Shown here piece by piece: positions 1 through 8,951 of a stretch of DNA of 33,525 nucleotides. Made by a program: the position numbers and the translations under genes. The stretch is from Bdellovibrionales bacterium RIFOXYA1_FULL_36_14 (GTDB lineage: Bacteria > Bdellovibrionota > Bacteriovoracia > Bacteriovoracales > Bacteriovoracaceae). The notes beneath the pieces are model-generated. The model was not told the DNA's origin, ran no database searches, and saw only the letters and a list, made by a program, of their open reading frames with translations. Each line of letters starts with the position of its first letter. Position 1 is the stretch's first letter. The stretch covers positions 1 through 33,525 of the forward strand of contig MEPW01000031.1 in NCBI GenBank assembly GCA_001769975.1, given 5' to 3'.

Positions 1-211
1 AAATGGGGGCCAAAGCAATACAAGAAATAAATATTTTATGAAATTAAAATAATCCAGCCTTTTTTATAATTATTTAAATTAAAAATAAGAGTTAATTTGT
101 ATTGTCTAAAATTTCACAGATACATTTTGTTTGATAAAAAAAAATAATGTGAGAAAATTGAACTAAGTTACAGCGCAAAATTCTCATTAATAAACATAAT
201 TAGGTATTGAA
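1..211. other. AT-rich leader of the chemoreceptor gene
   Basis: This stretch before the chemoreceptor is strongly AT-rich. A short open frame (positions 3-41, ending TGA) could be the last codons of a gene entering from the left edge, but it is too short to identify. I find no convincing promoter; a TTTGATAA at 130-137 resembles a sigma-28 -10 element but its TAAA partner is at the wrong distance. Confidence 0.3.
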
Positions 212-280
212 TTGAAATATAGTGGTTGTAAATCAGTATTTATAGGGCTGGCGGTTATATTTATGATGATTAATGGACAC

Positions 281-2161
281 ATGTCTCTTCAGAAAAAAGT
301 TTTATTGATTACGTTGGGACCTCTTCTTCTTGGTATTTTGTGTACATTCATTATGTCTAACTATTTTAAAGTTGAGTTGATAACTATTGTGGAAGAACAA
401 TCTGCTTTGATTAAAAGTGGCATCTCAAAAAGACTGATTAAGCAAGACCTTGAAAAAATCAAAGAATTTGGCTCTAAGCAATTAGGTAATATTGTTTTTG
501 TTGAAAAAATTGCAAACGGTGATAAGGATGAAGTTAAAAAAATCATGGATAGTGCCCGCATGATGTATCCAGATGATATTGTTTTCTGGCTAATTACTGA
601 CAAAAATAACAATCAAGTTTCAATTTCATTAAACCAATCAACCGGTATTCAACCTAGCACATTGAATTTTTATGTGTCTGGCAAGCAAACTTCATGTCTT
701 TTACAATTAATTCAAAGTGAATCAGATGGACAATGTTTTACCTCAATTGATGGTAAGGCATATTATTTATTGTATGAGCCTATTTACAATACGAAAGGGG
801 ACCGGGTAGGGGGTAACTATCTGGGATATAGTTTTGATAGGGCGTTTGCAAGAGTAAAAAAATTGATGGAGTATGACGTTGCTTTTGTGCAAAATGGGCA
901 AATCCTCGGAGCATCTTCGTCCCTATTTACGGAAATGAAAATTAATACCAATATTGAAAGTAACTTTCAATATGAAGAAAAAGTATCTGAAAAAGGAGCA
1001 TATCAATTCAACTTTTCAAAAATACATGAAGAGAAAGAAGGAATCAGCGGTTATTACGTATTTGTCGAAGATATTCAAGGTAAAAACATATTAAAAAGAA
1101 AGCAATATTTGTATACAGTGATTATACTCCTTTTGGTCATTCTAATGGGGGGAGTAGCAGCTTTTAAGATATCCAAGTCAATTTCTGATCCTATTAAAAA
1201 CATTGCGCAGGATCTTTTGGCAAATCAAAATGATCTTTCAAAAATTTCTGACGAACTTACGGCTTCCAGCGGGGAATTGTCATCGACCTCCACTGAGCAA
1301 GCCTCGGCTACTCAGGAAAGTGTTGCGGCGATGGAAGAAATGAAATCTATGTTAGGGCATACTCATCAGTATGCTCAAAGCAGCCAACAAACCGCAGGTG
1401 AAGTAAGTTTGAAGGCTCAAGAAGGTAATTCTATAATGGAAGAACTTTCAAATTCAATGATTGGAATAGAGCAGGCCAATCAGGATATGACCAATATGAG
1501 GTTTATAATAGAACAAATAGGAAAAAAGACGGATATAATTAATGAGATAGTGTTTAAAACCCAACTATTATCCTTTAATGCCTCAATAGAAGCTGCTAGG
1601 GCCGGACAACATGGAAAAGGGTTTTCGGTAGTTGCTGAAGAAGTTGGTAACCTTGCCAAGATGAGTGGGGAGTCCGCCCAAGAAATTGCAGCACTATTAA
1701 ATAATAGCAGCAAAGAAGTTAATAAAGTTATTGAGTCTACAAAAAAATCTGTGGAGTCAGGAATAAGAACTACTCAGGCGGCGCTGAATATATTTTTACA
1801 AATCAAACAAAACGTTGTTTTGGTTGATGAACAAGTAATAAGTATAACTCGGGCAACCAATGAACAACAAGAAGGTATTGTTCAAACTTCCATGGCCCTT
1901 GCTCAATTAGGGGATGCTGCTTCAAACAACAATCGACTCGCCTTAAAAACCCTGGGCAACGTTGATCATTTAAAAGAAATTAGAAATAAGATAGAATCAA
2001 ATATTTTTAAAATGGCAAGCTTGATTGGAAATACCAAGTCTGGGCATCGTGAGCAGGTTGCTAATGAAAATAAAATATTGGCCAAACCCAAGCTTGAAAG
2101 TTTAATTATTCCAGATGAAATGAAAGATGCTGATTATAAGGATAATTTCGAGAAGCTTTAG
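281..2161 (+). CDS. Methyl-accepting chemotaxis protein
   Basis: This is a transmembrane chemoreceptor that signals to CheA/CheW and so to the flagellar switch. The frame opens with TTG at 212, but the ATG at 281 places the hydrophobic TM1 right at the N-terminus and is my preferred start; 263 (ATG) is another option. Numbered from 212, TM1 is about 29-48, a periplasmic Cache-like sensor spans about 50-295, TM2 is 301-320, and a short HAMP-like stretch follows ([11 protein letters not shown]). The diagnostic hairpin tip is at about 447-485 and contains [23 protein letters not shown], shown here only as the family signature: the E-A-A-R-A-G core and the V-V-A-E-E-V turn are intact. No C-terminal CheR-binding pentapeptide is visible. 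The ligand cannot be told from sequence. The gene converges on the next one with 30 bases between stops. Confidence 0.93.
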   Translation: MSLQKKVLLITLGPLLLGILCTFIMSNYFKVELITIVEEQSALIKSGISKRLIKQDLEKIKEFGSKQLGNIVFVEKIANGDKDEVKKIMDSARMMYPDDIVFWLITDKNNNQVSISLNQSTGIQPSTLNFYVSGKQTSCLLQLIQSESDGQCFTSIDGKAYYLLYEPIYNTKGDRVGGNYLGYSFDRAFARVKKLMEYDVAFVQNGQILGASSSLFTEMKINTNIESNFQYEEKVSEKGAYQFNFSKIHEEKEGISGYYVFVEDIQGKNILKRKQYLYTVIILLLVILMGGVAAFKISKSISDPIKNIAQDLLANQNDLSKISDELTASSGELSSTSTEQASATQESVAAMEEMKSMLGHTHQYAQSSQQTAGEVSLKAQEGNSIMEELSNSMIGIEQANQDMTNMRFIIEQIGKKTDIINEIVFKTQLLSFNASIEAARAGQHGKGFSVVAEEVGNLAKMSGESAQEIAALLNNSSKEVNKVIESTKKSVESGIRTTQAALNIFLQIKQNVVLVDEQVISITRATNEQQEGIVQTSMALAQLGDAASNNNRLALKTLGNVDHLKEIRNKIESNIFKMASLIGNTKSGHREQVANENKILAKPKLESLIIPDEMKDADYKDNFEKL

Positions 2162-2191
2162 AGTTTTAATCGGGATTTTGTTACTTGGTTT

Positions 2192-2638
2192 CTAAAAAAC
2201 TATCGTAAAGTTTTGAGGAGCGTTTAAGCAACGAATATCTAAATAGTGAGTTTCTGATTTAGGAGTTTCCCAGTCAAATATCTGGTCACCGTCGGTGTCC
2301 GAAAATAAGGATGCATTAAAGGCAACTGGATTCTCGTTATCGCAAGGAATTTCTCCAGTAAAAGTTAATTTAGTTTCATACATCAAGTAACCGTTATGGG
2401 TTGTGGGAAATGTGTTTTGCTTGCTGAGATTTTCGAACGTATGAAAATATTGCATATTTATATAGATTTTATAGCGATGAGTAAAAATGGAATCTAATAA
2501 ATCCAAGCCGCCTTCATGTTTACTAGGATACATGTATGTCAGGTTTAAAGTTGTCATGGTGGTTTGAGTTGTAGCGGAAAAACTTTCCAAGCTTAAAAAG
2601 CACATCATTAAAAAAAGAATTAGTTGTCTTGATTTCAT
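2192..2638 (-). CDS. Small secreted protein with a DxDGD-type loop
   Basis: Function unknown. The 148-residue product starts with a clear Sec signal peptide (basic MKSR, hydrophobic stretch, likely cleavage after SFSA near residue 22). The mature part is rich in beta-prone residues and contains DTDGDQIFDWE near residue 115, which resembles the calcium-binding DxDxDG loops of thrombospondin type 3 and dockerin repeats, but only one copy is present. Two cysteines in the mature part (PCDNE and RCLNA) could form a disulfide. GGA lies about eight bases before the ATG. It stands alone on its strand, converging on the chemoreceptor. A periplasmic or exported location is likely; the role is open. Confidence 0.75.
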   Translation of the reverse strand: MKSRQLILFLMMCFLSLESFSATTQTTMTTLNLTYMYPSKHEGGLDLLDSIFTHRYKIYINMQYFHTFENLSKQNTFPTTHNGYLMYETKLTFTGEIPCDNENPVAFNASLFSDTDGDQIFDWETPKSETHYLDIRCLNAPQNFTIVF

Positions 2639-2848
2639 CGTAGAGTTTCCATAAGTGATGGTAATAATGAGACAGACATTATTTCAAATATTTAATTTGT
2701 GAAAGACAAAATAACATTGTTGTAAAAATGACATTGTAATGCCGAATTGGTTCATAATATCTGCAATTAAATATTTATTGGAGTAAAAATTCGACGTTTT
2801 TCGTGTATAGCAACAATAAGATCTTTAAAATATGTCCTAGGATTAATT

Positions 2849-4684
2849 TTATTTATTTAAATATTTATCCTTGAGAAAAGAAAAATATTTTTTATGTTCT
2901 GGATATTTTTTCTCAAAATAACCAATCTCTTTAAATATCTCATTGGCGTTTTCAGGTAATAAATAAGCCAACTGCTCTAGTATGGCAAAATAATGAGCGA
3001 GCTTTTCATTGCTAAATGTTTCATTTTTAGACATTTTTTCATAATAACTTTTTAAGTAAATGAGAAGAGATATATGCGCTTTTTTATGATCATAAAAAAA
3101 ATCGTTTTGCTTAAAGTATGTGATTTGGCTTTGAAAAATAGGTTCCATTTTTATAAATAGAGATAACTGATCCTTAAAAAAATGTGGGAGTTTTAATGCG
3201 ATAAATGTCAAAAAGTTATTCCTAGTAATTTCTGTAAGAGGCAAAGTGTTTTTCAATAAAATATTTGCAACCTGTTCTATCGTAGTAATCTGTTTTACCT
3301 CTGGGTAGCTCTCATACGATAATAAATCTAAGTATGCATTTATTAGTGGATTCTCAGGGTAAGAATTGGCAATTTTCGTTGCTATTTCTCTAGTTTTTTC
3401 TTTATTATGGCCTGGAAAATCGCTGGAAGAAAAGAGGGAAGCTAAAAAATCCAGATCATTGTTTATTGAGGGTATCCTATATTGTTGATTATCTATCGCC
3501 CACTTTTGATATGTATTAACTGCTTCTATCCTGGACCATGTTAAACAAGAAAACAAAACTAGTAATCCTAATGATGATAGAAGGAATAACTTTTTTTCTC
3601 CAAATTTGAAATGATTGAAAAAAATTAATAGTATTAAACAAAGAAATATATAAGGAACATAAGTTCTGTGTTCGAAGAGTACATGTCGTATGGGAAAAAT
3701 GCTTGATTCTGGGACAAAAGCTAAGTATAAGCAAGCTACGGCAAACCAAAGGTGATTAATACGTTTCGAGCCAAGATATGTTGAAATAAATATCGCGCTA
3801 TGACCGGCGAGCGCGACCCACATCTTCCAAGAATAAAACTGATAATTAGGATCAAAATCATAATTAAAATGCAAATTTGTTGGGACAATAAAAAGTTTAA
3901 AATAAAAGAAAATAACTCTCAGCTGTACTAACAAGTAGTGATACCAATTCAAAGCATCCATCTGATTGTCAATCTTGTTAAATATATAAAAAGATATTGG
4001 GACCAAGCAAAGCAAAATGTATGGAATAACTGTTTTAATTTTTGTTAGGGAATATTTTCCAGTAGTTTGAAGAATTAAAATTAACATCAGAGGCAGGGTC
4101 ATGATATTCGGTTTGGAAAATATTCCTATACAGAAAAATAAAACCGAAATTAATAAATAAATTCTTTTTTCTTGAAGCAGATATTTTGAATAAAATAATA
4201 TGGGGCCAATCATTCCTATGGCTGCTAAAATCACACCTATCTGAATAGAAGACATTAAGGTCTGTGTATTTACGGGATGAACAAGGAAAAACAAGGTTAT
4301 CAAAAATGGCAGTAAAGTGGATGTTTTTTTTAAATAATATAGTTGAAAATGTTTAAAAAAAGAAAACACAAGAAACCCTAACGAGATATGTAGCAAGAGC
4401 GATGTTAATTTGTAAAAAAAAGGATTAGTTCCGCCAAAGGTATAGTTTAGGAAAGTGATCAACATAAGGATTGGGCGATCTTGCATAATTGCCGTTATTG
4501 CTGAGACAAATCCTTCTTTAAGATAAGATTCTAAAAAATAAATCCGGTAAGTATCATCGCCGATAAACTCACTATTTAGTACGGGATAATACACGAGAAA
4601 GATAATACAAAAAATAATAAAATAGGGTAGCCATATAAGTGCTTTTGGTGATTTTAATAAATATTTATTAATGGTTGTTTTCAT
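2849..4684 (-). CDS. Polytopic GT-C-like membrane glycosyltransferase with helical C-terminal region
   Basis: This is probably a lipid-linked-sugar-dependent glycosyltransferase of the GT-C fold, similar in layout to TMTC/PMT-type proteins. The open frame starts at a TTG at 4729, but the ATG at 4684 (giving 611 residues) begins one base after the stop of the upstream gene and is preferred. About the first 400 residues hold many transmembrane helices. The first extracytoplasmic loop carries FIGDDTYRIYF, with the acidic pair expected for GT-C enzymes. After the last membrane helix comes WSRIEAVNTYQKWAIDNQ, recalling the W-x-W-x-D signature that precedes the TPR region in bacterial TMTC-like proteins; the remaining 200 residues look helical and soluble. 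It is the last gene of a four-gene operon, where the GT2-GtrA protein next door could supply its polyprenyl-linked sugar donor. The donor and acceptor are not known. Confidence 0.72.
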   Translation of the reverse strand: MKTTINKYLLKSPKALIWLPYFIIFCIIFLVYYPVLNSEFIGDDTYRIYFLESYLKEGFVSAITAIMQDRPILMLITFLNYTFGGTNPFFYKLTSLLLHISLGFLVFSFFKHFQLYYLKKTSTLLPFLITLFFLVHPVNTQTLMSSIQIGVILAAIGMIGPILFYSKYLLQEKRIYLLISVLFFCIGIFSKPNIMTLPLMLILILQTTGKYSLTKIKTVIPYILLCLVPISFYIFNKIDNQMDALNWYHYLLVQLRVIFFYFKLFIVPTNLHFNYDFDPNYQFYSWKMWVALAGHSAIFISTYLGSKRINHLWFAVACLYLAFVPESSIFPIRHVLFEHRTYVPYIFLCLILLIFFNHFKFGEKKLFLLSSLGLLVLFSCLTWSRIEAVNTYQKWAIDNQQYRIPSINNDLDFLASLFSSSDFPGHNKEKTREIATKIANSYPENPLINAYLDLLSYESYPEVKQITTIEQVANILLKNTLPLTEITRNNFLTFIALKLPHFFKDQLSLFIKMEPIFQSQITYFKQNDFFYDHKKAHISLLIYLKSYYEKMSKNETFSNEKLAHYFAILEQLAYLLPENANEIFKEIGYFEKKYPEHKKYFSFLKDKYLNK

Positions 4685-4685
4685 T

Positions 4686-5798
4686 TTAGATAGCACCTCG
4701 CCTGAAAATAAAAATATTTTGAACTGCAAAACTTGCTAAAAATAAGCTTCCTTCAACAATGATTTTACTTATAAAAACATTCATCCCTAAAACTGTAACT
4801 AAAAATGACATACATCCATAAGATGTTACCATTAAGAATACCAGCAATAATATGTACTTTGAGCCTTGGGAAATTACTTTGTTTTTTGATTTAAAAACGA
4901 GAGACCTACTAAAGGAGAAATTTAAACTACTTGCTACTAAACGAGCCATACAAAGACTTAATAGCATGTTTTGAGTCTGAAAGATGAAAAGTGCAAAGAC
5001 GATATAATCAATCAGCGCAGATAATATCGAGTTTGCTAAAAATCGAATAAAAATAAAATATATTTTTAAAGAATCGATCAAGGGATTAAAATGCGAATGC
5101 TTGTTTTTATCTTGATAAATAGTATTAATAGGAATTTCTTTAATCTGAATGTTTTGTCGTATCGCTTTTATCAGCATTTCTAATTCAAATTCATATCCAC
5201 GAGATGGTATAGTTAGAAGTTCTGGTAGGAAGTTTCTTGGAATTGCTCGTAAACCAGATTGGGTATCCATCAACATCTTTCCAAAGAAAAATTTAAATAA
5301 GTAGCAAGTAAGTTGATTACCGAAGCGACTTCGATAAGGAACTGTTTTATCAAAAGTGCGTATTCCAATCACTAAATTATGGGGATGCTTTATTTGTTGT
5401 TTTACCATGTTCAATATATCGGCTACGGCATGTTGTCCGTCAGCGTCTGCGGTAACTATTCCGACACAATTATCTGGACAAGAAAGTAGGAAATATTCAA
5501 TGGCAGTTTTGAGAGCCTGGCCTTTACCTTGATTTATTTGATGGCGAAGTAAAACAACTTGAGGAATCCTTTCTATTTTTAAAAAATAATCTCTAGATGA
5601 ATCAGATGAGCCATCGTCGATTACCAGGATATCTACATTCTTTTGGGTGACCAGGGATTGGATGAGGTTAACTAACACTTGATTGGGTTGATATGCAGGG
5701 ATAACGATTAGGGAGCGAACTCCCTCTTTACCTTTTGGTCGATTCAAAGGAGTAATTTCGGTTTTTTCATGTTTGTTATTATCTGGCCGGTGCACCAT
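4686..5798 (-). CDS. Glycosyltransferase family 2 fused to a GtrA-like flippase domain
   Basis: A 370-residue fusion. Residues 28-235 form a DPM1/polyprenyl-phosphate type GT2 domain: IVIPAYQPN, the VIDDGSSD nucleotide-binding motif (D61-D62), the DADGQH metal-binding motif (118-123) and the MDTQSGLRA segment (about 177-185). Residues 250-367 form four hydrophobic helices with the GtrA-type DYIVFALF start and FSRSLVFKSK loop. By family knowledge the first half loads a sugar on polyprenyl phosphate and the second half moves or anchors it in the membrane. The ATG at 5798 has AGGAAG a few bases ahead and overlaps the end of the radical SAM gene by 20 bases, so translation is likely coupled; the next gene follows after one base. 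It likely provides the lipid-linked sugar used by the downstream GT-C-like protein; the sugar is not predictable. Confidence 0.87.
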   Translation of the reverse strand: MVHRPDNNKHEKTEITPLNRPKGKEGVRSLIVIPAYQPNQVLVNLIQSLVTQKNVDILVIDDGSSDSSRDYFLKIERIPQVVLLRHQINQGKGQALKTAIEYFLLSCPDNCVGIVTADADGQHAVADILNMVKQQIKHPHNLVIGIRTFDKTVPYRSRFGNQLTCYLFKFFFGKMLMDTQSGLRAIPRNFLPELLTIPSRGYEFELEMLIKAIRQNIQIKEIPINTIYQDKNKHSHFNPLIDSLKIYFIFIRFLANSILSALIDYIVFALFIFQTQNMLLSLCMARLVASSLNFSFSRSLVFKSKNKVISQGSKYILLLVFLMVTSYGCMSFLVTVLGMNVFISKIIVEGSLFLASFAVQNIFIFRRGAI

Positions 5799-7299
5799 TT
5801 ACTTCCTGGCTCATTTTTTTATTTTTTATAAAGTTTAAACCCATTAAAGCACTCTTTAAAAATACTTTTATAGTCTTAAATGAACGAATTTTTTTCATTT
5901 GTAAAATAAGGACTCTGGGTCTTAAATAGAAACACTTATAAAATTCTGCCTGCTTTTTTAGCATAAAATCACGAGTAAGGCCGTGTGGGACAAAGACTGG
6001 TGTCCAATAATTGAGAGCTGACCAGTCTTCCTCTTTATAGGTTCCATAATTTTGTGCTTTTTCATAAGATTCAGTTCCCGGAATAGGGGTATTTATGGTT
6101 ACCACTACATCAGTTAATGGAATGGAAAGAGCAAATTTAATAGTTTGTTCTATGGTTTGAGGTGTATCGGTATGATGTCCGATAATAAAAAAACCAGTCA
6201 CCATTATATTCAATTTTCGACAGCAGCCAACAGCAGTTTTTACTTGTTCGAGGGTAATACCTTTTTTGATAAAATCGATGACTTCTTGATTTCCGCTTTC
6301 TATTCCTACCCTGATTTGCCAACAACCATTATCTTTCATAAATTTCAAGGTTTCATAATCTAGGTTATTTACCCTGGTCATACATGACCAGGAGATTTTA
6401 ATGTTTTGCCGGGCAAGCAAAGTAAAAATTTTTTTTAGTCTTTTTTTGTCAACCACAAAAGTATCATCTAAAAATGAAATTTCTTTCACTTCGTAATTTG
6501 TAACAAGTTCTTGAATTTCTTTAGCAACATATTCGGCACTAAAATATCGGATGGTCCTTCCGAAAGTATTGTTGTCACAAAAAATACAAGAGTAAGGGCA
6601 ACCTCGAGATGTAATCACACTGGCAACCGGTTCTTGAAGGTAAGCGCCTACCGGCGGTTTATAGATTGTTAGATCAGGAGTTAAATCACGGGCTGGAAAA
6701 GGCAGAGTGTCGAGATTTGAAATCATAAACCGTTGAAGGTTGGATTTTATTTCCTCTTTCTCCAAATAAAAAAGATTCGGGATATCTTTTAAATCATGCT
6801 TTCCATTTAGGATGTGTTCTACTAATTGCAAGAAGGAGGCTTCTCCTTCTTGTATTATTCCAAAATCAAAAGCTTTTGTTGCGATTGTTTGCTTAGGCAT
6901 GGCTGTCATATGTGGGCCACCAATAACTACACTTTTATGAGGGAACTTTGATTTAATATGCTCGGCTAGCTTGCGCGCTTTTCTAAAAGCTACGGTGGTT
7001 GATGATATTCCTATGATTTTAATTTCTGTGGTGAGAAGTTTACAGATTTCTTCATCGGAAACATTAAATGCCTCCGCATCAACAACCGTAACTGCATAAC
7101 CAAATTTTCTTAGGTAGGCAGCAAGATAATAAATACCAAGAGGCAATTGATGTCCACCAATAGCATTGATATCTTTATTATATCGTTCCTGGCTGGAAAC
7201 ATTGGGATAAACTAATAGCACCTGTGCCTTTTGGGTATCTTTATTACGACATTGAATTTTATGGGCAGCATTTTGGTGGGAGTTTGGTAACTTTTTCAA
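5779..7299 (-). CDS. B12-binding-domain radical SAM protein
   Basis: A 506-residue protein of the BchE/P-methylase-like class. Residues 26-160 form a Rossmann-like cobalamin-binding domain (GIYYLAAYLRKFG, VVIGGPHMT); the lower-axial His motif DxHxxG is absent, so any cobalamin would bind base-off without a protein His ligand, as is common in this class. Residues 228-430 form the radical SAM barrel with the CxxxCxxC cluster at C234, C238 and C241, and a later VGIESGN segment. Family members methylate unreactive carbons or rearrange rings in lipids, antibiotics and pigments; the substrate here is unknown. The start is TTG, with AAGTGAG about seven bases ahead, eight bases after the stop of the upstream small gene. 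Downstream glycosyltransferases suggest it modifies an envelope lipid or glycan. Family call is strong; substrate is inference. Confidence 0.88.
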   Translation of the reverse strand: MKKLPNSHQNAAHKIQCRNKDTQKAQVLLVYPNVSSQERYNKDINAIGGHQLPLGIYYLAAYLRKFGYAVTVVDAEAFNVSDEEICKLLTTEIKIIGISSTTVAFRKARKLAEHIKSKFPHKSVVIGGPHMTAMPKQTIATKAFDFGIIQEGEASFLQLVEHILNGKHDLKDIPNLFYLEKEEIKSNLQRFMISNLDTLPFPARDLTPDLTIYKPPVGAYLQEPVASVITSRGCPYSCIFCDNNTFGRTIRYFSAEYVAKEIQELVTNYEVKEISFLDDTFVVDKKRLKKIFTLLARQNIKISWSCMTRVNNLDYETLKFMKDNGCWQIRVGIESGNQEVIDFIKKGITLEQVKTAVGCCRKLNIMVTGFFIIGHHTDTPQTIEQTIKFALSIPLTDVVVTINTPIPGTESYEKAQNYGTYKEEDWSALNYWTPVFVPHGLTRDFMLKKQAEFYKCFYLRPRVLILQMKKIRSFKTIKVFLKSALMGLNFIKNKKMSQEVNGAPAR

Positions 7300-7307
7300 G
7301 GTTTATC

Positions 7308-7496
7308 TCACTTTTCGCTCTTAATTTCTTCTAGAAAATTTTGAATTAATTTTTCCACCACTGTGGGCATCCTTATTTTCTTATTGCTACAAATTTTTTT
7401 GAATTTAACCTGAAGGCTTTTATCGATATAAAACATTACCCTTTCTTTGTTATCACCACGAAGCTCATCCAAAATGCTTTTTGCTGCTTTATTCAT
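7308..7496 (-). CDS. Small ribbon-helix-helix-like DNA-binding protein
   Basis: A 62-residue basic protein. Its middle reads RVMFYIDKSLQVKFKKIC, a strand followed by a helix, then a second helix (MPTVVEKLIQNFLEE), which matches the beta-alpha-alpha pattern of Arc/CopG-type regulators, although no family signature is decisive. The frame can also start at an ATG at 7511, but a GGAG at 7506-7509 lies nine bases before the ATG at 7496 while nothing useful precedes 7511, so 7496 is chosen. It is the first gene of the operon with the radical SAM protein (eight-base gap), so autoregulation of the pathway is a reasonable guess. It could also be an antitoxin-like protein, but no toxin gene sits beside it. 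Confidence 0.62.
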   Translation of the reverse strand: MNKAAKSILDELRGDNKERVMFYIDKSLQVKFKKICSNKKIRMPTVVEKLIQNFLEEIKSEK

Positions 7497-7666
7497 AGTT
7501 TTATACTCCATCCAACCATCAATATTCGTTGAGGAAATAATTTCTTCGAGAGGAGCTGCAGTTTACGAAGATCAAATATCCTTATTTTGATACCGGCCGT
7601 AAAATTAAGTGGTGATACTAGCGATATTCACTCAACCTGCTGAAACTTCATAATGAGCATTTATTA

Positions 7667-8107
7667 TCAGTCATTAACACATGGAACTTTGATCGTATTC
7701 GAAAAAACCTTTTGCTGTTTTTTTCTATCATTTATCTCAACCTTAACATTCAGACATCCCTTCTGAGATTGAGCAAACCAAAACTGTTTTAAGTCTTCAG
7801 GTCTTTGAAAACCACAATATCCATAAATTCTCTGATTAGTATCAGCATCATAAATATCTACCCAAACCCGCGAGGAATTTTTATTTATTCCACAAGGTGG
7901 TAAATCTGGTGCCGCATTAAATAAATCCCTCGAAAATTCAGCCCAGTTTATCACTTGAATATAATGTCTTGTGAAAGCTTTTCCGTTTAACACTTCCTTG
8001 GATGAATTTAACATTTTAATTTGTGGGGTGGGAATAGCAAAAGCAGTGGATGTGAGAATTGCAAATAAAATAATTGATAATAATTTAAAAAGTTTTGTTC
8101 TAAGCAT
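7667..8107 (-). CDS. Secreted protein of unknown function with four cysteines
   Basis: 146 residues with a clear Sec signal peptide (MLRTKLFKLL then a hydrophobic run, cleavage likely after TAFA near residue 24). The mature part looks like a small beta-sandwich and has four cysteines (PPCG, YGYCG, KGCLN and VPCVN), suited to two disulfides in the periplasm. I recognise no domain. GGAG lies nine bases before the ATG. It lies 41 bases downstream of tRNA-Pro on the same strand and may share its transcript. The next gene downstream belongs to a different operon 155 bases away. Confidence 0.72.
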   Translation of the reverse strand: MLRTKLFKLLSIILFAILTSTAFAIPTPQIKMLNSSKEVLNGKAFTRHYIQVINWAEFSRDLFNAAPDLPPCGINKNSSRVWVDIYDADTNQRIYGYCGFQRPEDLKQFWFAQSQKGCLNVKVEINDRKKQQKVFSNTIKVPCVND

Positions 8108-8148
8108 AGCATTTTTCTCCGTTGGTCTTTTCTAATACATCGTTCAAA

Positions 8149-8226
<78 letters not shown>

Positions 8227-8231
8227 CTAAA

Positions 8232-8251
8232 TTGATACTTAATCGTATCAA
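8232..8251. repeat. 20-bp inverted repeat upstream of tRNA-Pro
   Basis: Perfect seven-base arms TTGATAC and GTATCAA separated by six bases. It sits six bases upstream of the tRNA 5' end, in the gap between divergent genes. It could be an operator or part of the tRNA leader. The half-site spacing (N10 between TTGAT and ATCAA) is too wide for an FNR site. Confidence 0.55.
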
Positions 8252-8323
8252 AGTTTAAGTTAGGGGATAAGAAAAAAGTGATCAATTTTCAGATATTTCT
8301 TCTTAGGGGTATTGTGTAAAAGC

Positions 8324-8337
8324 TTGACGGTCGTCAA
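8324..8337 (+). promoter_or_regulatory. FNR/DNR-type operator ahead of the hemerythrin-cupin pair
   Basis: TTGAC-GGTC-GTCAA is a perfect palindrome with the half-site and four-base spacing of CRP/FNR-family sites (FNR: TTGAT-N4-ATCAA; NO-sensing DNR/NnrR sites are close to this form). Flanking C and G extend it to 16 bases. A TATAAG at 8363-8368 could be the -10 element, which would put the operator centre about 42-45 bases upstream of the transcription start, the usual place for class II activation. Confidence 0.6.
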
Positions 8338-8395
8338 GGATGTGTTTCTTTATCCATGACAGTATAAGTGAAAACATAAAAATTAGGGAGTAAAG

Positions 8396-8938
8396 ATGAA
8401 TGTAACAAAGAAATTAATGGATGAGCACCAATTAATCATAAAATATATCAGTCTTTTAGAGCTCTACTTGACTAAAATAAAAAACGATAGAAAACGAGAA
8501 GATCTTTTTGTTAAGCTTGGTGATTTTGTGGATTTTATTAAAAACTATGCGGATAAATATCATCATGCGAAGGAAGAAAATATTTTATTCAAATTTATGG
8601 AGGAACCAGGGGTTTTAACTCATTGCAATCCTTTACCGGTTATGTTGAATGATCATGAAAATGGTCGTCATTTTATTAGGGAGCTCTTGGTCGCTATCGT
8701 CAATCATGATTATGCCAAGGGTTTGTTAAATGCCCAGGCATGGGCCAATTTGCTTACCGAACATATTTATAAAGAGGATAATGTGTTATATGTTATGGCC
8801 GAGCAGGGGTTGAATGATGAGCAAAAAACTAAAATCAATTTGGAGTATGACCAAATTGAAAAACAACTAAATGGAGAGAATTTAGAGAAAAAATATATTA
8901 TGCTTTATAGTTTATTAGAAGAAGTAATTAAAAAGTAA
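8396..8938 (+). CDS. Hemerythrin-like HHE-domain protein
   Basis: A 180-residue four-helix-bundle protein expected to bind a non-haem di-iron centre through His and Glu. Candidate ligands are H11 (DEHQ), H56/H57 with E60/E61 (YHHAKEEN), H87 (NDHENGR), and H123 with E127 (EHIYKED); two HxxxE motifs are visible, as the family requires. It has no signal peptide and should be cytosolic. Relatives act in the response to nitric oxide, oxygen or iron, including repair of Fe-S clusters. AGGGAG lies five bases before the ATG. An FNR/DNR-type palindrome sits 59-72 bases upstream, and a cupin gene follows after 13 bases, so both are probably induced together at low oxygen or by NO. The exact role is not established. 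Confidence 0.9.
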   Translation: MNVTKKLMDEHQLIIKYISLLELYLTKIKNDRKREDLFVKLGDFVDFIKNYADKYHHAKEENILFKFMEEPGVLTHCNPLPVMLNDHENGRHFIRELLVAIVNHDYAKGLLNAQAWANLLTEHIYKEDNVLYVMAEQGLNDEQKTKINLEYDQIEKQLNGENLEKKYIMLYSLLEEVIKK

Positions 8939-8951
8939 AGAGGGGGAGTAT

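Noticed and set aside
107-137. Possible sigma-28 promoter for the chemoreceptor gene
   Set aside because: TAAA and TTTGATAA are 19 bases apart instead of 15, and the -10 matches only its last five bases.
7308-7496. RHH-like protein as an antitoxin of a toxin-antitoxin pair
   Set aside because: The coupled neighbour is a radical SAM enzyme, and no small toxin-like frame lies next to it.
7588-7618. Two TGATAC direct repeats upstream of the RHH-like gene as operator sites
   Set aside because: Short, AT-rich and 25 bases apart; could easily be chance.
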